The notes: generated by a model not told the origin, from the letters alone. 64,000 bases of DNA from Edwardsiella anguillarum ET080813 (GCF_000264765.2 NZ_CP006664.1:1-64000); one strand, 5' to 3'. Positions 17,208-26,428 are shown, numbered from the stretch's first letter. Translations and numbers: made by a program.

Positions 17208-17818
17208 TGACATATTCCTTAACTCCTGAAATTGCCAGTCTGGGGAAAAATCAGTTGGCCAAAAAAACGGGTTGGTTGACTGTATATCATGCGGATGAGA
17301 CAACCCGTGAATATACCGGTGCCAGTTATGAATTCATCATTAAAGATACAGGCCTTCCTGCGCACAGTTATATTGACGCTCCAGTACAGCCTGTAATGGG
17401 TGAGGCTATAGTTCGCAGCACAGATCGTACAAAATGGGAGCATGTGCCTGATCATCGGGGGGAGGTTGTTTTTGATACACGCACCCGTGAACAATTCACA
17501 ATGAGTGAACTGGGGGACTATCCCACTCACATCACACCACAACATCCAATCACGGAGTTTGATGTATGGGATGGTGAGAAATGGGTAACGGATACCTTAC
17601 TGCTGCAACAGGAAAATCTTGCCCGCCATTCACGGCAAAAAAACGCATTACTAGAAACAGCCACACGACGCATCGATATGCTGTCTGATCGCATCAATTT
17701 GGAGATGACAAACGATCCCGCCGCTACCCGTGCACAGCTCGATGCCTGGCGCACTTTCCGCATTCAGTTAGAAGATACTGATCCATTATCGGACACATGG
17801 CCACCTCAGCCGGAATGA
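17207..17818 (+). CDS. tfa: Tail fibre assembly chaperone
   Basis: 203 residues of the Caudovirales tail fibre assembly family. The central TEFDVWDGEKWVTD motif and a C-terminal helix-rich region (ATRRIDMLSDRINLEMTNDP) are diagnostic. It assists folding of the fibre tip and usually travels with it. Its AT-rich base composition matches the fibre 3' end, so the two probably moved as a cassette. It shares one base with the fibre gene's stop and overlaps the next gene by ATGA. Confidence 0.92.
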   Translation: MTYSLTPEIASLGKNQLAKKTGWLTVYHADETTREYTGASYEFIIKDTGLPAHSYIDAPVQPVMGEAIVRSTDRTKWEHVPDHRGEVVFDTRTREQFTMSELGDYPTHITPQHPITEFDVWDGEKWVTDTLLLQQENLARHSRQKNALLETATRRIDMLSDRINLEMTNDPAATRAQLDAWRTFRIQLEDTDPLSDTWPPQPE

Positions 17819-18543
17819 TATCGATGATGTGGAAACGTACTCGCCTGCAGCTACCAGCCTCATTTCGTACAGTCACCGGTTCAATCGTGGCAGTTCATCC
17901 CTGGTCAGCAGTGGGACATGCAACGCCATCAGGGCGCTACCTCAGTCCCGGTAACGCCGTCACCAGTGCCACCAACCGCCTAGCAGGCCTGGACGGCTAT
18001 CTCGATATCGTCGCTCTGCTGATCTGCGCACCGACAACGGAGCAGTTCATCGATCGCCTTAGCGAGTTTGCCGCCGTCCTCCCCCTGCCCGACATAGTAC
18101 GCGTGGGCCGATTAGCAAAAAACCAGCTAACCCTGGCCGTCAGTCGTATGCAGCTGCCAGCTGCTGCTGGATCGGGCCTGCCGATGCCGCAGCAACTCTC
18201 TGTCAGCACTACCCGCGCGGTGCAAGCGATGGGTCAAATAACCCGTGCAATATCGCCCACAGCAAGCAGTCTGACACAGCTGGAATCCAGCCTGACGCAG
18301 TTCAAACAGCAGCGCAGCCAGCTACTGGCCGATATCAGTCTCGCGGGTGATTTCCTGTTACAGGCCAGCTGTGAATCGTGGGCGTTTGTCAGCTCGGGCG
18401 ACGTGCAGGCCGCTCGCCTGGCAATGCAAAAGTCCATCCCGCAACCCGACACCGTGTTTTCGCTGGTACTCCTGTTTGCCGGTGATGACCTGTCCGCATT
18501 AAAGGCCTGTTTACATGAACCAGATAATCGTCCTCGCCCTTGA
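17815..18543 (+). CDS. Unrecognised tail or baseplate protein
   Basis: 242 residues from Met 17815, whose ATG overlaps the tfa stop; a longer frame from 17797 is open but overlaps tfa more. I do not recognise the family. The protein is rich in Ala, Ser, Leu and Gln. It has a segment FRTVTGSIVAVHPWSAVG near the N terminus and no signal peptide or clear membrane segment. The next gene overlaps by 29 bases. Position between fibre and hub/spike genes suggests a baseplate or tube-initiator role, perhaps standing in for P2 gpU, but this is inference. Confidence 0.6.
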   Translation: MISMMWKRTRLQLPASFRTVTGSIVAVHPWSAVGHATPSGRYLSPGNAVTSATNRLAGLDGYLDIVALLICAPTTEQFIDRLSEFAAVLPLPDIVRVGRLAKNQLTLAVSRMQLPAAAGSGLPMPQQLSVSTTRAVQAMGQITRAISPTASSLTQLESSLTQFKQQRSQLLADISLAGDFLLQASCESWAFVSSGDVQAARLAMQKSIPQPDTVFSLVLLFAGDDLSALKACLHEPDNRPRP

Positions 18544-19099
18544 TGGCGAATCGATCCTGCTGCAGAACATCAATATCAGCGTCACCCTGCGTCTACCGGA
18601 CAAGGACATGTCCGGGCAAGCCAGTAGCACGACCAGCGCCGAACTGGGAGACAAGGCCAAGGAACTGCGCGTGTCCGGCATCATCAGCTTTACCAATGAA
18701 CGCCACCTGACGCGCATTTTTCAACTGGCCGAAGCCCGCGACGCTCATGGCGCAAAAAAATGCTATCGCATCGCCAACGCAACCGCCGCCGCCGTCAACA
18801 TGCGCCAAGGGGTATTTTCAGGCGGCATCGATGCTACAGAGCAACGCGACACCATGGCCTGGCAGGTCACTTTCACCCTGCGAGAGAAAATGAGCGTGCC
18901 GGAAAAGGTCGCCACCCGCAGTAGCACCACTACCGGCGCCGGCGGAAAGGTCACGATAAAGCAGCAGACACAGAATGGCGCCGAGCCAGCCACCAATGAA
19001 AACCAGCAAAGCGCGCTCTGGGCAAATATCAACAGAATTGCAGGCGATACCCTGGATTGGGCAGGAATTGGCGCAGTGAAAGACGAGGGCAGAAAATGA
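18515..19099 (+). CDS. Putative baseplate-associated protein
   Basis: 194 residues (MNQIIVLALDGESILLQNINI). It is strand-rich in the first 140 residues, then has a flexible stretch (TRSSTTTGAGGKVTIKQQTQNG) before a C-terminal helix. A similar small protein precedes the spike gene in K139-like phages as far as I recall, where it is called a baseplate complex protein. Its stop overlaps the next start as ATGA. No catalytic motif is seen. Confidence 0.6.
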   Translation: MNQIIVLALDGESILLQNINISVTLRLPDKDMSGQASSTTSAELGDKAKELRVSGIISFTNERHLTRIFQLAEARDAHGAKKCYRIANATAAAVNMRQGVFSGGIDATEQRDTMAWQVTFTLREKMSVPEKVATRSSTTTGAGGKVTIKQQTQNGAEPATNENQQSALWANINRIAGDTLDWAGIGAVKDEGRK

Positions 19100-20844
19100 A
19101 ACCGATCCAGATTTGCACCGTTGCAGGCAAAACCTACGAGCCAGCAAGCATGGAGCTGGTTTTGGTGCTAAACGGCATCGGGCGCGGCTTTATCACGATC
19201 ACCCCCGAGAATGCGGCCATTAGTCTGGCCGGCGCCATGGTGCAAATCGACCTAGGCGAGGGAACCGAAGCATGGCGCTATTTTACAGGCTACATCGAGC
19301 GAGACCAGCCGGCAGAGAACGGCGCGCGCCAGCTGTTTGTGCGCGAGGCCGCGGGCCTGCTGGATTTCGACTTCCCCTGCTCCCATCAGCACCCGACGCT
19401 AAAAACAGTCCTGGACACCCTGAGCCAGCAGAGCGGCCTTACCCTCTATGCGCCGGAAAATGAGAACTACAGCACCACTAGGATACCGCACCTGACCCAC
19501 GCCGGCAGCGGTACACAGCTGCTCGCCATGTTAGGGCGCTGCTTCGCGATCCCGGATTACGTCTGGCACCCCATGCCCGATGGCAGTGTCTATGTCGGCA
19601 GCGCTAAACAGTCACGTTTTGCCAGCCTCGCGCTGCCCGAACTGCCACCGCAGTACCTTATCAGCCAGAGTGCTGGCAACAGCGCCACGCTAATGCAGAT
19701 TCCCACCCTGCGTCCCGGTGTTAATCTGCCGAACGGGCGCATCACCGACATTACCGTCAAAGACAGCACCATGACGCTGACCTGGGCTCGCCGGGATGCC
19801 AGCGGAAAACCATTATCGAAGAGTCCAATACGCCGGTTGATCGAGGGGGAGTTTCCAGAGTTGGCCACCGGCGCCCTGCGCACTAGGCTGGCCCGCGTCG
19901 CATCCCCAACCGAAAGCGCTAGCCTAGGCGACGCGGCTGATCCGTTCCGGCCAAAATATGCCGTTGATCTGCAGCTGCTCGACGAACAAGGTAATGATCT
20001 GCCGGATACACCAGTTTATGCTGCGGTTCCCCTCCCCGTTCCCATGGCGGGACCGGAGGCCGGGCAGCTGGCCTACCCACCAGAGGGGACGCTGGTTGAG
20101 GTCGCATTCGTCGAAGGGCGCCCGGACAAACCCATGGTGCGCCAAGTCATCCCACACGGGCATAGCCTACCAGATATCAAGCCCGGCGAGCAGTTGCAGC
20201 AGCAGCGCGCAGAGGTATTCCAGCGCGTCGGGCAAGATGGCAGCTGGCACCGTGAAACCGATCAGGTTATCCGCGAAGCATCAGCACAGCGCAACATCAC
20301 CAGCGACAGCGAGAACAGAACGACAACCACGCGCGAAACCCTAGTGCAGGCCAACGACACAACCACCGTGCTCGGTACCGCCAGACTACTGGCAGGTCAT
20401 ACCATCCAGATAGCTGACGGCGACTACAGCATCGCAGCCGGTAACCAGCTGCTGATGAAGGCCAAGGTGCTGCTAGCGGAGCTGGAGCGCGCCGAGCTGA
20501 CTATCAACGGCTCACTCACGGAAACCGTCACTGGCAATGTCGATCGCACCACCGGCGGCAACCACACCGAGACCACTACCGGCCAGCACAGCATCGTAGC
20601 AGCCAAGGTGGCCATCACTGCCGGCAGCCTATTCCTAGGTAGGGGCGGCACAAGCCAGCGTGCCGATCGCCTGAATCTATTAACACTACTGCTTGATATC
20701 CTCGACCTAGTCAACCAATTGGCACAGCACACCGCGGAACACTCCCACAGCAACACCGGCACACCGACCAACAACGGCAGTCTGTCCGGCGACGCAACCC
20801 AGGCCACAAACCTGAAAGCCAAGTACCGTAACCTAATCGCCTGA
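19096..20844 (+). CDS. Hub-spike baseplate protein (gpD/gpV-like fusion)
   Basis: 582 residues from Met 19096. The first 220 or so residues look like a gpD/gp44-type hub domain. Residues about 290-370 look like an OB-fold spike domain (PPEGTLVEVAFVEGRPDKPMVRQVI). From about 400 there is a Thr-rich, repetitive strand region (TTTRETLVQANDTTTVLG) typical of a trimeric beta-helix. A C-terminal EHSHS holds an HxH motif like the iron-binding tip of P2 gpV. P2 uses separate D and V genes; here they seem joined, as in VgrG. It is the last gene of the tail operon. Confidence 0.75.
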   Translation: MKPIQICTVAGKTYEPASMELVLVLNGIGRGFITITPENAAISLAGAMVQIDLGEGTEAWRYFTGYIERDQPAENGARQLFVREAAGLLDFDFPCSHQHPTLKTVLDTLSQQSGLTLYAPENENYSTTRIPHLTHAGSGTQLLAMLGRCFAIPDYVWHPMPDGSVYVGSAKQSRFASLALPELPPQYLISQSAGNSATLMQIPTLRPGVNLPNGRITDITVKDSTMTLTWARRDASGKPLSKSPIRRLIEGEFPELATGALRTRLARVASPTESASLGDAADPFRPKYAVDLQLLDEQGNDLPDTPVYAAVPLPVPMAGPEAGQLAYPPEGTLVEVAFVEGRPDKPMVRQVIPHGHSLPDIKPGEQLQQQRAEVFQRVGQDGSWHRETDQVIREASAQRNITSDSENRTTTTRETLVQANDTTTVLGTARLLAGHTIQIADGDYSIAAGNQLLMKAKVLLAELERAELTINGSLTETVTGNVDRTTGGNHTETTTGQHSIVAAKVAITAGSLFLGRGGTSQRADRLNLLTLLLDILDLVNQLAQHTAEHSHSNTGTPTNNGSLSGDATQATNLKAKYRNLIA

Positions 20845-21538
20845 TCTGCGGCCCCCACCTCACCAATACCCCACGTAAAACGCACAGGAGCTATCTTGTG
20901 CGCTCGCACAACTAAGCCATTGTTCGCTCCGCTTAAACACATAGCGCATCGCTCAAGCAGCAGATGACATAATCCGCCCCACGGAATCCTTACGCCACGT
21001 AAACCGCACTACTCCCCCCTGCCCGCGGGTTGTGCGTTGAGAATTTTTTTCAGTTTTATTTTTCGCAAAAACACCCGCTAGCCCGCGCCGGTACTGGGGG
21101 CTGGAAAAGATCCAAAATCGCACGCTTTTCAGTTTTTTGCAGTTTTACACGATCACGTGCAGTGCGCAGACAAGGGAAGAAAACAAAAACTAGTTGATAT
21201 AAAAGGGTTTTATATACTTTACGTGAGCATAAAAAACGATCACGTTAGGATCGGGCGGCAAGAGACTAAAAAGCGCAAAGCCTTGCAGCGCGCGGCCTGC
21301 GCGGTTTTTTGGGGTGCTTAGAAAATTGCAAAAATGATCGCTGGACGATCGCGCAGAATAGCGAAAGGCGATAGATTCGCCACGGGTGCCTTGGACTTGT
21401 CTGTCCGGGCAACCGGCAGGCAAAGAAAAAGCCCCACCTGACGATAAATCAAAGTGGAGCCTCTCTTATGCGTGACAACATGATAGTAGCCCACTTACTC
21501 GCCAAATGGCAAAGAGAAGCCGGTAGCACGTTTTTATC
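20845..21538. other. Gene-free stretch between last tail gene and attachment site
   Basis: No convincing gene lies here. Short frames (for example 21190-21423 minus) have no ribosome site or family match. HP1-like phages carry cos between the tail genes and attP, so cos may be here; a GC-rich tract at 21020-21045 and one at 21075-21110 are candidates only by composition. CGATCACG occurs at 21149 and 21236. A minus-strand terminator lies at 21431-21460. Confidence 0.5.
21421..21460 (-). terminator. Intrinsic terminator facing into the prophage
   Basis: Read on the minus strand, GCTCCAC and GTGGGGC form a 7-bp stem with one G-U pair and a 16-base loop, followed by TTTTTCTTTG. The same stem on the plus strand has a C-A mismatch, so it should work only on minus. 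It would stop transcripts coming from the tRNA operon before they enter the tail genes in antisense. Confidence 0.6.
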
Positions 21539-21568
21539 TGCTGCCACTCTGCTGCCATTTTGCTGCCA
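21539..21568. repeat. Three TGCTGCCA direct repeats at 11-bp period beside attR
   Basis: TGCTGCCA occurs at 21539, 21550 and 21561, spaced exactly 11 bases apart, one helical turn. They lie about 85 bases from the 3' end of leuZ. Repeats of this kind near a phage attachment site are often bound by integrase arms or the excision factor; that role is inference. Confidence 0.65.
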
Positions 21569-21587
21569 CTGGACAAATTTAAGATAC

Positions 21588-21611
21588 AAAAAAACCACCT
21601 TGCGGTGGTTT
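21588..21611 (-). terminator. Intrinsic terminator of the tRNA operon
   Basis: On the minus strand AAACCACC and GGTGGTTT pair around GCAA and run into seven T. It stands about 40 bases beyond the 3' end of leuZ and should end the glyW-cysT-leuZ transcript. Confidence 0.85.
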
Positions 21612-21651
21612 AGATGCAATGCTTACGCATTGATTTTTATATTATTTGTCA

Positions 21652-21700
21652 TGGTACCCGGAGCGGGACTTGAACCCGCACAGCGCGAACGCCGAGGGAT
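21652..21700. other. Probable attR core inside leuZ
   Basis: The prophage stops at the 3' half of leuZ, the usual target of tyrosine integrases; HP1 itself uses a tRNA-Leu gene. The matching left copy lies outside the window, so the exact core cannot be set. Coordinates mark the 3' half of the tRNA only. Confidence 0.5.
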
Positions 21701-21738
21701 TTTAAATCCCTTGTGTCTACCGATTCCACCATCCGGGC
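21652..21738 (-). tRNA. leuZ: tRNA-Leu (anticodon UAA)
   Basis: An 87-base class II tRNA, read on the minus strand from GCCCGGATGG to the encoded CCA end. The anticodon TAA lies in GATTTAAAATC, the long variable arm is present, and the sequence is nearly identical to E. coli leuZ. It reads UUA/UUG codons. It is the last gene of the tRNA transcript, and its 3' end faces the prophage, so it is the likely integration target (attR), restored by phage DNA. Confidence 0.97.
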
Positions 21739-21752
21739 GGCGACAAATAAAA

Positions 21753-21826
21753 TGGAGGCGCGTTCCGGAGTCGAACCGGACTAGACGGATTTGCAATCCG
21801 CTACATAACCGCTTTGTTAACGCGCC
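21753..21826 (-). tRNA. cysT: tRNA-Cys (anticodon GCA)
   Basis: A 74-base tRNA on the minus strand, from GGCGCGTTAACAAAG to TCCA. The anticodon GCA is in GATTGCAAATC. It sits 14 bases upstream of leuZ, matching the E. coli glyW-cysT-leuZ order. Confidence 0.97.
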
Positions 21827-21864
21827 AAACTGATTGACCCCGCCGTAGGGCAAGATCTTAAATT

Positions 21865-21940
<76 letters not shown>

Positions 21941-22077
21941 ATAATCAACTTATTTAGTTGTATCTTCTGGCTTTTCATTATTGCCGTCCGATGCGATGCA
22001 TTCTACTTATCTGACCGGCGGCGTCAACTCTCTTTTTCGCATCGGCCGCCCGTTTGCCGCTTTTTAACACAGCATCG

Positions 22078-22626
22078 TCAGGAGTCCAGTAGATCGCTGC
22101 GGGCAGCGCTCAGGTATTGGAACATCGACCAGAAGGTCAGCACCGCGGCGATATACAGCGCGACGATCCCAGCGACGGTGATATAGATGTCCGGACGCCA
22201 CAGCAGGCCGACCAGTGCCATCATCTGCGCGGTGGTTTTCACCTTGCCGATCCAGGAGACGGCGACGCTGCTGCGCTTGCCGATCTCCGCCATCCACTCT
22301 CGCAGGGCGGAGATGATGATTTCGCGGGCGATCATGGTGGCAGCCGGCAGGGTAACCCACCAGACGTGGTAATACTCCGTGACCAGCACCAGCGCCGTCG
22401 CCACCATCACTTTGTCAGCCACTGGATCAAGGAAGGCACCAAAGCGGGTAGTCTGCTTCAGGCGGCGGGCGAGATAGCCGTCAAACCAATCGGTCACCGC
22501 CGCCACAACAAAGATCAGCGCGCAGGCGAAGGGGGCCCAGGCAAACGGAAGATAGAACGCCAGAACAAAAAACGGAATCAATATAACGCGGAACAGCGTT
22601 AATAACGTGGGGATATTTAATCGCAT
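22078..22626 (-). CDS. pgsA: CDP-diacylglycerol-glycerol-3-phosphate 3-phosphatidyltransferase
   Basis: 182 residues, the same length as E. coli PgsA. It makes phosphatidylglycerol phosphate from CDP-diacylglycerol and glycerol-3-phosphate, the committed step to phosphatidylglycerol and cardiolipin, in the inner membrane. The CDP-alcohol phosphotransferase signature DG-x2-AR-x8-G-x3-D-x3-D is seen in [20 protein letters not shown] followed by LDPVADK. About five or six membrane segments are visible. It lies between uvrC and the tRNAs, as in E. coli. Confidence 0.97.
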   Translation of the reverse strand: MRLNIPTLLTLFRVILIPFFVLAFYLPFAWAPFACALIFVVAAVTDWFDGYLARRLKQTTRFGAFLDPVADKVMVATALVLVTEYYHVWWVTLPAATMIAREIIISALREWMAEIGKRSSVAVSWIGKVKTTAQMMALVGLLWRPDIYITVAGIVALYIAAVLTFWSMFQYLSAARSDLLDS

Positions 22627-22680
22627 AGTACTGGACTATCTTCCTTTCGTGGATACTGCGTTTATGTTGCTACAACGCCC

Positions 22681-24513
22681 TCATTGTTTCAACGCATAGT
22701 GGATCTTTTCCGCCAATGCGACTGAAATACCGGGCACTTTTGCGATCTCATCAACACTGGCATCGCGCAACGGTTGCATTCCTCCCATATATTTGAGCAG
22801 TTGCTGACGCCGCTTGGGCCCGATGCCTTCAATGGACTCGAGCGCGCTGGTGCTGCGTACCTTCGCCCGTTTTTTCCGATGCCCGGCGATCGCATGGTTG
22901 TGCGACTCATCGCGGATATGCTGGATCAAATGCAGCGCCGGTGAGTCTGGCGCCAGGGAGAAGCCCTCCCCCTGCGCTTCAAAGAACAGCGTCTCCAGTC
23001 CCGCCTTGCGATCGCTCCCTTTGGCAATCCCCAGCAGCAGCGGACGATGCGTATCCCAAGGCACCTCCAGTTCGGCAAACACCTGTTTAGCCTGCGCCAG
23101 CTGTCCCTTGCCGCCGTCGATAAAAATAACGTCGGGGATTTTCTCTTCGTTCAGCGCCTTGCCATAGCGACGGCGCAGCACCTGGCGCATGGCGGCATAG
23201 TCATCACCCGGGGTAATGTCACTGATATTATAGCGCCGATATTCGCTGCGCAGCGGTCCATTGCGATCGAATACCACGCAGGAGGCCACCGTCTCCTCCC
23301 CCATGGTATGGCTGATATCAAAACACTCCATGCGTTGAATGTCCGCCCGCCGCAGCACCTGCTCCAGCTGCGCCAGGCGCTGCAGAATGGTCGACTGCTG
23401 TGAGAGCCGGCTGTTCAAGGCCGTCGATGCGTTAGTGCGCGCCAGCTTAAGGTAACGGGCGCGATCGCCGCGCGGCTGCGACTGAATATGGATCCGCCTT
23501 CCGGCCAGCTCACTGATGGAGTCCGCCAGCAGCTGGCGATCCGGCAGGGCAAAGTCGATCAGGATCTCGCCCGGCAGTGTGCGCATCTGACTGCCCTGCA
23601 GGTAAAACTGGCCGACAAAGGTCTGCAGCACCTCGGCCAGCGTCGTACCGGCAGGAACCCGCGGGAAGTAGCTGCGGCTGCCCAGCACCTGCCCCTGGCG
23701 GATAAACAGCACGTGAATACAGGCCATCCCCGCCTCAAAGGCGACGCCAATCACGTCGATATCGTCGTGATCGCCAGAGATAAACTGGCGCTCGGTCACC
23801 CGCCGCACCGCCTGGATTTGATCGCGCAGCCGCGCGGCCTCCTCAAAGCGCAGCGCCCGACTGGCCTCCTCCATCCTGATCACCAGCGCGTCGATCACCT
23901 GGCTGTCCTTCCCGGAGAGGAACAGCCGCACATACTCTACCTGGCGGGCATACTCCTCATCGCTGACCAGCCCGGCGACGCAGGGGCCCAGGCAACGCTG
24001 GATCTGGTATTGCAGACAGGGGCGTGAGCGATTGCGATAGACGCTGTCTTCACACTGGCGAATGGGGAACAGCTTCTGCAGCAGGGCCAGCGTCTCACGC
24101 ACCGCGTTCGCGTTGGGAAACGGGCCAAAGTAGTCGCCCCGGGCGCGCTTGGCGCCGCGGTGTACCGTCAGACGCGGGTGACGCTCGGCGCTGAGAAAGA
24201 TCAGGGGGTAGGATTTGTCGTCGCGCAGCAGCACATTATAGCGGGGCTGGTAGCGCTTGATGTAATTGTGCTCCAGCAGCAGCGCCTCGGTTTCCGTGTG
24301 GGTCACGGTCACGTCGATCTGGGCTATCTGGCGGACGAGAGCTTCGGTTTTGCGGCTGGCAAGCTGGCGCCGGAAGTAGCTGGAGAGGCGTTTTTTGAGA
24401 TCTTTCGCCTTACCGACATAAATAACCTCTGCGCCGGCATCGTACATCCGGTATACACCCGGTTGGTTGGTCACCGTCTTTAGAAAGGCGACCGCATCAA
24501 AGCGCTCACTCAC
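22681..24513 (-). CDS. uvrC: Excinuclease ABC subunit C
   Basis: 610 residues, the E. coli length. UvrC makes both cuts around a lesion held by UvrB-DNA in nucleotide excision repair. The N-terminal GIY-YIG nuclease reads [21 protein letters not shown] (about 20-40). A UVR coiled-coil that contacts UvrB lies near 205-240 ([21 protein letters not shown]). The RNase H-like second nuclease contains ECFDISH near 400, and a helix-hairpin-helix pair ends the protein ([17 protein letters not shown]). It overlaps the end of uvrY by eight bases, so the pair is co-transcribed. Confidence 0.98.
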   Translation of the reverse strand: MSERFDAVAFLKTVTNQPGVYRMYDAGAEVIYVGKAKDLKKRLSSYFRRQLASRKTEALVRQIAQIDVTVTHTETEALLLEHNYIKRYQPRYNVLLRDDKSYPLIFLSAERHPRLTVHRGAKRARGDYFGPFPNANAVRETLALLQKLFPIRQCEDSVYRNRSRPCLQYQIQRCLGPCVAGLVSDEEYARQVEYVRLFLSGKDSQVIDALVIRMEEASRALRFEEAARLRDQIQAVRRVTERQFISGDHDDIDVIGVAFEAGMACIHVLFIRQGQVLGSRSYFPRVPAGTTLAEVLQTFVGQFYLQGSQMRTLPGEILIDFALPDRQLLADSISELAGRRIHIQSQPRGDRARYLKLARTNASTALNSRLSQQSTILQRLAQLEQVLRRADIQRMECFDISHTMGEETVASCVVFDRNGPLRSEYRRYNISDITPGDDYAAMRQVLRRRYGKALNEEKIPDVIFIDGGKGQLAQAKQVFAELEVPWDTHRPLLLGIAKGSDRKAGLETLFFEAQGEGFSLAPDSPALHLIQHIRDESHNHAIAGHRKKRAKVRSTSALESIEGIGPKRRQQLLKYMGGMQPLRDASVDEIAKVPGISVALAEKIHYALKQ

Positions 24514-25162
24514 TGCTCAAGATTTTCTCTGCGTTGCACAGCCCGTGACGGATAGCCAGGTGGGTTAACTCGACATCCCCGCTGATGTTCAGCTTACTGA
24601 ACATGCGGTAACGATAGCTGTTCACTGTTTTTGGACTCAGATTCAGCTGTTCGGAAATCTCTGTCACCTTGCTGCCTTTGGTGATCATCAGCATAATCTG
24701 CAGCTCGCGCTCGGAAAGCGAGCCAAACGGGGACTCACTCTGCGGCGTCAGCTGACTCAGCGCCATCTGCTGGGCGATATCAGAGGCGATATAGCGCTGA
24801 CCGGCGTATACCGCCCGGATCGCGCTGATCATCTCCTGCGGTGCCGCGCCTTTACTCAGATAGCCGAACGCGCCGGCCTGCATTACCTTCGCCGGCAGCG
24901 GATTTTCCGTATGAATGGTCAGCATGATGACTTTGACCTCCGGCTTTACCCGCAGGATCTTACGTGTGGCCTCCAGCCCGCCGATGCCCGGCATATTCAT
25001 ATCCATCAATACGATATCCGCACAGTTGCTACGGCACCACTTCACCGCATCCTCGCCGCACTGCGCCTCGCCTACCACTTTAATCCCTTTAATATCTTCA
25101 AGAATGCGTCGGATCCCTGCGCGCACCAGTTCGTGGTCATCAACAAGAAGAACGCTAATCAA
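24506..25162 (-). CDS. uvrY: Response regulator UvrY (GacA/SirA family)
   Basis: 218 residues. The receiver domain has the acidic pair Asp8-Asp9, the phosphorylation site Asp54 (LMDMNMPG) and the conserved Lys near 104 (GYLSKGAAP). A LuxR-type helix-turn-helix lies at about 145-205 ([16 protein letters not shown] and [15 protein letters not shown]). With its sensor BarA it activates CsrB/C small RNAs and so controls carbon storage, motility and virulence in enterobacteria. It is followed directly by uvrC, as in E. coli. Confidence 0.97.
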   Translation of the reverse strand: MISVLLVDDHELVRAGIRRILEDIKGIKVVGEAQCGEDAVKWCRSNCADIVLMDMNMPGIGGLEATRKILRVKPEVKVIMLTIHTENPLPAKVMQAGAFGYLSKGAAPQEMISAIRAVYAGQRYIASDIAQQMALSQLTPQSESPFGSLSERELQIMLMITKGSKVTEISEQLNLSPKTVNSYRYRMFSKLNISGDVELTHLAIRHGLCNAEKILSSE

Positions 25163-25726
25163 AGATAAATCTCCCAGCTAGAGGAAACAACAGCATACTT
25201 TTATACCAAACTGTCTCAGTTTACTGTTTTTTGCCGAAAGAATGAATAGTGTAAATGTTACTTAATGCGGAAATATTGATAAGGTCGTTGGCACATGCAG
25301 ATATCCTCACGCGCCGGCGCCTCACATAAAAATCACATTAAAAACAACACATTAAATAAAAATCGTTTAAAAGCGCCCCGTTACCCGATAAACTACCGCA
25401 TAAAAAACGCGATTTTGACGCAGCCACGTAATAGGCTGAATATTGTCAGTCATTGAAAAAATACACGACAAAAATGACTTAATACAGCCGCAGATAAATT
25501 GCGCGCCCATCGCCTTAGTGTATACAAAAACGACATTTTTCTGTGTATATAAAGTAAAAATTAAACGGCGCTATAATCGGATCAATCCTCGTAACGTTAC
25601 AGCGCAATAAACCGGGTTTTGTGATATACTCTGCTATCGATTTTGCCCTGCGCAATTGCTATCGACCCCCGATGAACAGCCGTGTGCCACAGGCGAGCGG
25701 TATATTATCTGAACGAAAGGTAACTT
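25163..25726. other. Long divergent intergenic region uvrY-yecF, no gene seen
   Basis: 564 AT-rich bases separate the divergent uvrY and yecF genes. I see no open frame with a ribosome site. TATAAT-like hexamers occur near 25570-25580 and a TGATATACT near 25621-25630, suggesting promoters toward yecF. Specific regulators could not be assigned. Confidence 0.5.
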
Positions 25727-25951
25727 ATGAGTAACGTTGATTTTTCTACCGAAGCGACCATTGAGGCCTTAACACACGAGGTCACCTGTCTGAAAGCGAC
25801 CCTGACCGAGATGCTCAAGGCGATGGGTCAGGCCGACGCCGGTAAAGTGATCATCAACATGGAAAAATACGCCGCCCGTATCGAGGATCAGGACCAATCC
25901 GACGCCTTTAAGAAAACCATGGCGCAGATCAAGCACGTTTACCGCCAGTAA
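25727..25951 (+). CDS. yecF: YecF family protein (DUF2594)
   Basis: 74 residues, the E. coli YecF length, with the conserved core ALTHEVTCLKATLTEMLKAMGQADAG and the C terminus KHVYRQ. The function is not known. It is divergent from uvrY, as in E. coli. An AAAGGTAA site stands just before the ATG. Confidence 0.92.
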   Translation: MSNVDFSTEATIEALTHEVTCLKATLTEMLKAMGQADAGKVIINMEKYAARIEDQDQSDAFKKTMAQIKHVYRQ

Positions 25952-26064
25952 CCGGTTCTCTCCGGTAACCGGGCGGATCTCCCCGGCGCGGCGGCCGCCG
26001 CTGTCAACGGCGCATCCGCGCCGGGGGGCTTTCCCGCTGCCCATCCGCAAAGGAGTGCCGCACC

Positions 26065-26394
26065 ATGGGACTCACCCTCAAAGCGCTGATCGGCGCGCTG
26101 GCGGTATTGCTGATCGCCCTATTTTCGCGCAGTAAAAGCTATTACCTGGCTGGGCTGGTGCCCATGTTCCCCACCTTCGCACTGATCGCGCACTATATCG
26201 TCGGCCGTGAACACAGCGTCGATGCCCTACGTCGGACCATCCTGTTCGGCATCTGGGCCATCATTCCCTATTTTATCTACCTGCTTTCGCTATACCTGCT
26301 GGTTCCCCATCTTCGCCTCTCGCTGGCGCTGCTGGGCGCCGTCGTCGCCTGGGGGATCGCCGCCGCGCTGCTGATCCTGCAGTGGGGGCATTGA
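26065..26394 (+). CDS. GlpM family membrane protein
   Basis: 109 residues with four hydrophobic segments (about 5-23, 27-45, 58-80 and 84-105). It resembles the GlpM family, first seen beside glycerol genes in Pseudomonas and linked there to alginate output; its biochemical role is unclear. In E. coli sdiA stands in the equivalent place beyond yecF, so gene content differs here. An AAAGGAG lies eight bases before the ATG. Confidence 0.75.
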   Translation: MGLTLKALIGALAVLLIALFSRSKSYYLAGLVPMFPTFALIAHYIVGREHSVDALRRTILFGIWAIIPYFIYLLSLYLLVPHLRLSLALLGAVVAWGIAAALLILQWGH

Positions 26395-26428
26395 GCGACG
26401 CTTACCCTCGGAAACACACCGCGATGCC

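Larger units (their letters stand above)
1..21652. mobile_element. P2-family (HP1/K139-like) prophage, right part
   Basis: The region carries a complete late gene set: terminase, portal, capsid, sheath, tube, lysis, tape measure, baseplate, fibre and spike. It stops at the 3' end of a tRNA-Leu gene. The minus-strand terminase/portal pair facing plus-strand capsid genes is the P2 layout. DUF2586-, DUF2597- and DUF2590-like proteins and a lysis pair between tube and tape-measure genes point to the HP1/K139 branch. Integrase, repressor and replication genes are not seen and should lie left of base 1. The structural genes in view look intact, so the element may be inducible. The left boundary and completeness cannot be judged from this window. 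Confidence 0.9.

Noticed and set aside
21190-21423. 77-codon minus frame near attR
   Set aside because: No ribosome site, no family, and composition like the surrounding noncoding DNA.
21468-21833. 121-codon frame on the plus strand
   Set aside because: It runs through leuZ and cysT on the opposite strand, and its C-terminal part is an artefact of tRNA sequence. The first 25 codons have a weak ribosome site but no match.
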